Below are positions 59,716 through 64,000 of a stretch of 64,000 nucleotides of DNA, one piece after another. The DNA lies in NCBI GenBank assembly GCA_964358895.1, contig CAYHPR010000002.1, positions 1 through 64,000 of the forward strand, written 5' to 3'. The notes below the pieces were generated by a model, which made no database searches, was not told where the DNA came from, and was given only the letters and a program-made list of their open reading frames with translations. This DNA is from CAYHPR01 sp964358895. GTDB lineage: Archaea > Micrarchaeota > Micrarchaeia > CABMEP01. How positions within the stretch are numbered: position 1 is the first letter of the stretch; every line of letters starts with the position of its first letter. Made by a program: the position numbers and the translations under genes.

Positions 59716-60930
59716 ATGAGAATAGAAGAGGCACAGCTAGAACAGGATATACTGCACGCACTGACTACTGCTGACGGTGGAGTCGAGACGTCAGAACTTT
59801 TAAGCAGTATTTCTTCGGATAAAGACGAGATTAAGGCGGCTCTAGTCAGACTTAAAGGCGATGAGCGTATAGACAGCAGATTTGTTGGCAAGAACGAATA
59901 TTGGTATGTACTGGCGCACACAGAGCCAAAAAGGATACTAGTTGTCGAGGACGATAAAGATATTAATAAACTAATTCAGCTTTCAATCGGTGGCGGGTAT
60001 AAAATTGAGGCAGCTTATGACGGCGATGAAGCACTCGGTATGGTTGATGTATTTAAGCCAGATTTGATTTTTCTAGATCTAATGTTACCTGGGGCCAATG
60101 GCTTGGAGATATGTAAGAAAATAAAGCAAAGTCCAGACAAAAAAAATACAACTATTGTTATTGTTTCTGCTGCGGATGCAGCCGTTAACCGTTTCTTCGG
60201 AATTAAATATGGTGCAGACTATTATATCAAAAAGCCATTCGAGCCAATGGAGCTCAAGGCTCTAACTAAAATTTTTCTCAAGAAACACGGAAGCTTATTC
60301 GATCCGCTTGTAGACCTCCCAGATGTGAAGAGACTTCTTACAGTGATAAAGAGTTACGTAGACGAAAAAGACACAGAATTTACTAAAATAGATCTTGACG
60401 GACTTGAAGAGTATCAGGTAAGTTATGGAAAGAAAGAAGCAAAACTTATTGTCAGGCTGGTTTCACAAATGCTCCAGGATAAATTGAAGGAGACAGAAAT
60501 TAATGCAACTATTGCATATCTAGGTGAGAATTCTTTCGTCATAGCTGCAAAGCGTGGCAATGCTGATAAGTTCTTAGCCGAGACAGAAGCTGATTTCAGG
60601 CGTGTCTCAGGTTTCATCAGACAGAAGCACAAGATAACTGGAGAATTATTCGAAAAATTAGAACGTGGAAAGACAGGAGGCCAGAAATTCGCACTTAGAC
60701 TTGTATACTATACTATCAATATGGATGCATTCAAGAAACAGTTTGAGAAGGAAATTTGGCCAGACGTCACAGAAGAAGCCAAACAAATCAATATTGCGGC
60801 TGTACGCAATATTTCACTTGATCAGATAAGAACTCTCTTCGAGACGGTCGCATCTAAAGATATCGAAGTTTCAATGAAGGAAGTAGGCGGCCAATCAAGG
60901 ATCACTGCAGGAAGACCAGGGAAAAAATAG
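59716..60930 (+). CDS. Response regulator: winged-helix-like, REC and degenerate GGDEF-like domains
   Basis: A 404-residue protein. Residues 1-68 look like a winged helix (QDILHALTTADGGVETSELL, DSRFVGKNEYWYVL). REC domain ~72-195: VVEDDKD, phospho-Asp in IFLDLMLPG (~121), Lys in YIKKPFEP. Residues ~200-320 resemble a GGDEF domain (FDPLVDLPDVKRLL, KIDLDGLEEYQVSYGKKEA, and LGENSFVI where GGDEF would be), so cyclase activity is unlikely. The last ~80 residues are unassigned. Divergent from the histidine kinase. Confidence 0.88.
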   Translation: MRIEEAQLEQDILHALTTADGGVETSELLSSISSDKDEIKAALVRLKGDERIDSRFVGKNEYWYVLAHTEPKRILVVEDDKDINKLIQLSIGGGYKIEAAYDGDEALGMVDVFKPDLIFLDLMLPGANGLEICKKIKQSPDKKNTTIVIVSAADAAVNRFFGIKYGADYYIKKPFEPMELKALTKIFLKKHGSLFDPLVDLPDVKRLLTVIKSYVDEKDTEFTKIDLDGLEEYQVSYGKKEAKLIVRLVSQMLQDKLKETEINATIAYLGENSFVIAAKRGNADKFLAETEADFRRVSGFIRQKHKITGELFEKLERGKTGGQKFALRLVYYTINMDAFKKQFEKEIWPDVTEEAKQINIAAVRNISLDQIRTLFETVASKDIEVSMKEVGGQSRITAGRPGKK

Positions 60931-61097
60931 ATTTCCTTGAATTAAATCAATAAACCCTTTATTAGGTCGTTGTCTATGGCTTCTTTTTTACTGAAAAATT
61001 TGATAATGTTTTTGGGCCGATCTTTTAAACCAGAAAATATTAGAGGATTTTAGTTCTATAGCGTAGGATTTTTATATTGCCAATACGTTTAATGTGT
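60931..61097. other. Intergenic region with promoter and a possible gene fragment
   Basis: A ttttatatt TATA box at ~61067-61077 serves the next plus-strand gene. On the minus strand a 35-codon open stretch (61049-60942, SGLKDRPKNIIKFFSKKEAI near its start) reads like real protein but has no usual start codon, so it may be a remnant. Confidence 0.3.
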
Positions 61098-61391
61098 ATG
61101 ACAAGAGAGATTAATCATCAAATAAAAGAACTCTATTTTGAAAAAATTTTAAATCTTCGTCTTTCAGACCCATTATTCATAAGCATCGTTTCAAGTTCTG
61201 ATTTTATCCCTCTTTTTAATTATTTTCTAAAAGAAGGAGATCCACAACAAAAAGCGGCGGCAGTAACTTTGCTTTTAGTGGGCAATAATAAAGAAGCTAT
61301 AAAACGTTTAAAACTAGAAGTCTTTAAACTACCTAAAACTATTCAAGAACAATTAAATTATTCAAACGAATTTAAAAAAAGATTAGTGTGA
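61098..61391 (+). CDS. Small helical protein upstream of PRTase gene
   Basis: A 97-residue protein (MTREINHQIKELYFEKILNL; EGDPQQKAAAVTLLLVGNNK) of helical, HEAT-repeat-like character. TATA spacing predicts a leaderless start at ATG 61098 (ATG 61092 also possible). Only four bases separate its stop from the next start, so the two genes are an operon. No family recognised. Confidence 0.65.
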   Translation: MTREINHQIKELYFEKILNLRLSDPLFISIVSSSDFIPLFNYFLKEGDPQQKAAAVTLLLVGNNKEAIKRLKLEVFKLPKTIQEQLNYSNEFKKRLV

Positions 61392-61395
61392 GGAT

Positions 61396-62385
61396 ATGGG
61401 AACAACGGAAACATTAGAAAAAGAAAAAAAAAGTAGTATAAGAACTTTACTTAAGCTGAATAAAAATAATCTGTACAGAACAAAAGAATTAATAGAAAAC
61501 ATAATTAGTGAGGTTTCAAAAAATCCCGTGAAGGAATATAATCCAGTAAATAAAGAAAAAATAAGAAAAGAATACGAAGACTTAACTGAAGCAGAATGTA
61601 AGGAGTATGTCGAAGTTATTAAAGCCTTAGAGATCACATCAACTCAAGAAAATATAGTAATGATAGATAAGTTGTTGTATCTTAACTATGGAGATATAAC
61701 GCGTCTTTCGCAAGAATACATGGTCCTTAACGATGAAAATGAAAGATTAGCTATGAAAGACGGGGCGGTAAAGATCGCTAAATTTGTAAAGGATAATGAT
61801 ATAAAAGAAATAATTGTTTTAGAAAAAAGCGGAAGACCTATGGCTTTTTTCTTTGAATTAGTTTGGAAAAGGATATTCTCAACAATCGAATTACCTAAAA
61901 TTTACTACCTAGATCCATCGGAGTTTGCGCCTCACTATAAAGAAACCGATCAACCAAAACATGTAATAAAATCATTTCTGCCCGAATTATACAAAACTAG
62001 CCGAATTTTTAATAGGATTCTAAATAAGTTGAATAAGGTAAAAGAAAAGTCCATCCTAATATTGGACGACTTCTTTAAAACAGGCGAACAACTCGACAGA
62101 ACTAAAAAAGCATTAAAATCTATTTTAAAAATAGATAATATCTATACTGGAGCAATTGTTTCAAAATCAGAACGAGAGTATGGATTAATAACGCCAGATG
62201 TATATGGTCCCGAGGTTAAAAATAAAACAAATTTTTCTGAGTATGTAGGATATTCTGAAATGTCACTTTCAATCCATGAAAAATTACCTAAACTTGAGGG
62301 CAGACATCTTTGGCGTTTTTTGAGGAAAGAGCAGTTAAATAGAGATTTGATTAAGTTAGCAGAGACAATAGACGCAGTTATATAA
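61396..62385 (+). CDS. Phosphoribosyltransferase-fold protein, unknown function
   Basis: A 329-residue protein. The N-terminal ~125 residues are helical and unrecognised. From ~130 a PRTase-type domain: IKEIIVLEKSGRPMAFFFEL as the first loop and the PRPP-binding motif SILILDDFFKTGEQLDRTKK, with both Asp and the TG. ETDQPKHVIKSFLPELY lies between. The substrate is not apparent; C-terminal residues (GRHLWRFLRKEQLNRDL) are charged. Coupled to a small helical protein upstream. The AT-richness and lack of known homologues make it a candidate accessory gene. Confidence 0.75.
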   Translation: MGTTETLEKEKKSSIRTLLKLNKNNLYRTKELIENIISEVSKNPVKEYNPVNKEKIRKEYEDLTEAECKEYVEVIKALEITSTQENIVMIDKLLYLNYGDITRLSQEYMVLNDENERLAMKDGAVKIAKFVKDNDIKEIIVLEKSGRPMAFFFELVWKRIFSTIELPKIYYLDPSEFAPHYKETDQPKHVIKSFLPELYKTSRIFNRILNKLNKVKEKSILILDDFFKTGEQLDRTKKALKSILKIDNIYTGAIVSKSEREYGLITPDVYGPEVKNKTNFSEYVGYSEMSLSIHEKLPKLEGRHLWRFLRKEQLNRDLIKLAETIDAVI

Positions 62386-62511
62386 CTCCGTCTAAAGGGT
62401 ATACTTGAAACCTCATTTTTTTCCGAAGTTAGTTCCTCTCTCTTTGAGTTCCATTTTTATTACGAAAAAGGGAAGCTAAAGAATAAGGGGAAGGTTATTT
62501 GGGTAACGATA

Positions 62512-62832
62512 TCAGAACTCTATAGAATCTCCTAAACTTATTTTCAAGTTTTTAATCGATCCAGCAGGCATTTCAACTAAAAACCTAGCTTTCCTTTTAG
62601 TTGTTATGAAAGAAAAAGGCTTTACGTTGGTGTAAATCTCAACAACCTTTTTGTTTTTGTCAAGGAAGACTGCGTCGAACGGGACGCAGAATAAGGAATG
62701 GATCGAAATTATTTGTTCATGGGAAAACGGGAAGACCAGAGGTCTGGTCAATTTTTTTCTGAACATTATTCCAATAGCTCGCTTAAGCATTGTATCTGCT
62801 AGTTCGTAATTTTTGAGCCTAATTATTTTCAT
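62512..62832 (-). CDS. DUF192 family protein
   Basis: A 106-residue protein of DUF192: ADTMLKRAIGIMFRKKLTRP, LVFPFSHEQIISIHSLFCVP and FDAVFLDKNKKVVEIYTNVK follow the family pattern, ending GSIKNLKISLGD. Function unknown; bacterial relatives are exported, but this one has no signal peptide. It starts 8 bp after the stop of the upstream secreted protein gene. The gap 62386-62511 is empty of recognisable features. Confidence 0.85.
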   Translation of the reverse strand: MKIIRLKNYELADTMLKRAIGIMFRKKLTRPLVFPFSHEQIISIHSLFCVPFDAVFLDKNKKVVEIYTNVKPFSFITTKRKARFLVEMPAGSIKNLKISLGDSIEF

Positions 62833-62840
62833 AAACAAAC

Positions 62841-63371
62841 CTAAAATTTTAATCTATAATTTACCTGGATACTTGTTTGTTCAAATGTTAATAAAATATC
62901 CCTCAGTTTTTTCTTCCTCTCATTTTTGTCAGATTTTTCAGTCAATGAAATGGCAACGGATTGTTTGGACGGATCTAGTGTGACATCTTTCATCTCAAAA
63001 TTTTTCGGAATTAAATGCGATACTACTGCTGCAACAAACTTTCTAGGTTTTTTCTGTATTTCTTCACAAAAGCTTTTGAGTACAGGCATGCTTTCGACAG
63101 CAATAGAAAATGCGCCCGCAGTAGCCTCTTCGGCGTTTAATTTATTTTCTACAGCATGTCTTAGGATATCTGCAGCTGTCTGTGTTTCTTTTTTAGCTAA
63201 AAAATTTTCTATATCTCTATTTTCTGTCAGTTCTATTGAGATCAGAACATTTTTTTTTCTGTCTTTCCCTTTTTTAACAACCGGAGGCTCTGCCAAAATT
63301 AGATTAGAAAATGTAAAAAGTATGGCAAATGTTGTTGCCAATTTAGGTTTCAATTTTTCTATTGTTCCCAC
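62841..63371 (-). CDS. Probable secreted protein, unknown function
   Basis: A 176-residue protein with a short hydrophobic N-terminus (LATTFAILFTFSNLILAEP) resembling a signal peptide, then an alpha/beta domain (NVLISIELTENRDIENFLAK; EEATAGAFSIAVESMPVLKS) and a C-terminal Lys/Arg-rich helix. GTG start at 63371 fits a ttttatatg box ~25 bases upstream (63390s). Operon with DUF192. A long open frame on the other strand is a shadow. Confidence 0.6.
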   Translation of the reverse strand: MGTIEKLKPKLATTFAILFTFSNLILAEPPVVKKGKDRKKNVLISIELTENRDIENFLAKKETQTAADILRHAVENKLNAEEATAGAFSIAVESMPVLKSFCEEIQKKPRKFVAAVVSHLIPKNFEMKDVTLDPSKQSVAISLTEKSDKNERKKKLRDILLTFEQTSIQVNYRLKF

Positions 63372-63474
63372 AGAAATGCTTAGAATTGATCATATAAAAC
63401 ACTTAGCTTCCGCTAGCTGTTCGTGAATCGAATTAACAATAAAAAGAATAGGTTAAGTTGAATGCCTTAGACGT

Positions 63475-63669
63475 TCAGAGAAATACTAAATTAGATTTTC
63501 CTGGAGCATATCTCTTTTCATACATCCGTTGCATTTCCAACTGTTTTTGAAGTGCCTTTATTATGTCGTCACTTCTTTTTTGTTTTTTCATGATTTCGCT
63601 TGTCAAGGGTTTAGGAACTAATTCTAGTTTATTTTCATGCAACTTACCAGTTAGTTGTTTAACTCTCAT
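63475..63669 (-). CDS. Small basic protein, unknown function
   Basis: A 64-residue protein (MRVKQLTGKLHENKLELVPK, then a helix SDDIIKALQKQLEMQRMYEK). Possibly ribosome- or RNA-associated given its charge and its position next to the 23S gene; that is inference only. AT-rich promoter-like DNA lies upstream. Confidence 0.5.
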   Translation of the reverse strand: MRVKQLTGKLHENKLELVPKPLTSEIMKKQKRSDDIIKALQKQLEMQRMYEKRYAPGKSNLVFL

Positions 63670-63829
63670 TTTTAGACCTATGATATTTGTTTTTTAATCT
63701 ATTAATTCTTTCTATTCTGATGTTTTACTTGAATTTTATACAGCTTACGCTAGCAGTCTGCGAAATTAATTAAGAAAAAAGAATAGGATGAGTGAAGAAC
63801 ACGGAAACTTGAGAAATAGGAGATTTAGT
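63670..63829. other. Spacer between a small gene and the 23S rRNA 3' end
   Basis: AT-rich DNA with ttttttaatctattaatt as a possible TATA for the minus-strand gene at 63475-63669. It also contains 23S rRNA 3' trailer sequence. No gene seen. Confidence 0.4.
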
Positions 63830-64000
63830 ATTGGACTGGCACACAAATCGCTTGCGCTCTTTGCTTACACCACCAACCTATCAAACCCGTCTGCTACGGG
63901 CTCCCACAGCTGACTCGTTTTGGGAGATCCTTCGACCTTAGATGCTTTCAGGTCTTATGATCTGGCGCGTGGCTGCCCGGCGATGCTTGTTACAACCGGT
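63830..64000 (-). rRNA. 23S ribosomal RNA, 3' end (partial)
   Basis: On the minus strand the window edge reads into the conserved 3' terminal domain of 23S rRNA: the segment CCTGAAAGCATCTAAG (63939-63954 region) followed by GGAGCCCGTAGCAGACGGG-type hairpin sequence and a closing stem. The rest of the gene is outside the window; the exact mature 3' end, near 63830, is estimated. This stretch is clearly more GC-rich than its surroundings. Confidence 0.9.

Noticed and set aside
62926..63426. A 166-codon plus-strand open frame with several cysteines
   Set aside because: It is antisense to the minus-strand gene at 62841-63371, which has a TATA box, signal-like N-terminus and operon spacing to DUF192.

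Overview
The window is about 64 kb of an AT-rich archaeal genome. The archaeal assignment rests on ribosomal protein L21e, RNA polymerase subunit F, an archaeal-type proteasome beta subunit, FttA/aCPSF1, PolB with a C-terminal PIP box, Pus10, TruD, DtdA, TYW1, class III (pilin) signal peptides, BHB tRNA introns and many TATA-box, near-leaderless promoters. The tRNA endonuclease has the three-unit (epsilon-2) layout first described in ARMAN/Micrarchaeota, so a DPANN lineage (Micrarchaeota or Diapherotrites-like) is my best guess. That placement is inference.

Layout. 1-6.4 kb: the 3' part of a giant Cys-rich, probably secreted protein with degenerate cupredoxin-like repeats, followed by a membrane-anchored protein. 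6.4-9.6 kb: a single-repeat TBP, the rpl21e-rpoF-DUF655-ksgA cluster, and a VapBC-like pair. 9.6-12.3 kb: isoprenoid genes (prenyltransferase, isopentenyl phosphate kinase, IDI-like Nudix protein). 12.3-22 kb: tRNA and protein-targeting genes (Pus10, DtdA, TYW1, EndA, SRP54) with a prepilin peptidase, YjbQ and several small unknown genes, including a 50-residue zinc ribbon. 22-28.5 kb: PolB, Map, PAC2, tRNA-Leu, GDH, TrmI and tRNA-Thr with two introns. 28.5-34.7 kb: pilus motor genes tadC/tadA, a disrupted uppS, DUF92 and RtcA. 35-41 kb: TruD, a GT2 glycosyltransferase, a thioredoxin-fold protein, a YchF-like GTPase and a decayed TnpB element. 41-45.6 kb: DUF350, two pilin-like genes, FttA and PsmB. 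45.7-53.7 kb: geranylgeranyl reductase, a cysteine-free family-4 UDG, tRNA-Pro with a HAD gene two bases behind it, Sua5, Pth2, Tmk, tRNA-Glu with an intron, and small regulatory or membrane proteins. 53.7-64 kb: TopA, a two-domain ThyX, a histidine kinase / response regulator pair, a PRTase-fold protein, small genes, and the 3' end of 23S rRNA on the minus strand at the right edge.

How the genes fit together. RNA maturation is heavily represented: an endonuclease type with known broad specificity lies 9 kb from a tRNA-Thr carrying a D-loop intron plus a canonical intron. Isoprenoid/lipid genes (IdsA, IPK, Nudix, UppS, DUF92, GGR) are scattered but consistent with archaeal lipid and polyprenol-carrier synthesis. 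A minimal type IV pilus system is also dispersed (peptidase, ATPase, membrane platform, two pilins).

The most unusual signals are: (i) a one-repeat TBP with no second half; (ii) a hairpin-plus-ATCAAA repeat present four times on the same strand, twice inside tRNA introns and once directly after a tRNA; (iii) three genes (uppS, a Yip1-like gene, thyX) whose best start is an isoleucine codon placed exactly five bases after GGTG, the same geometry used by ATG/GTG genes here; (iv) the endonuclease/tRNA-intron pairing; (v) a tRNA-Pro gene that would release a leaderless mRNA.
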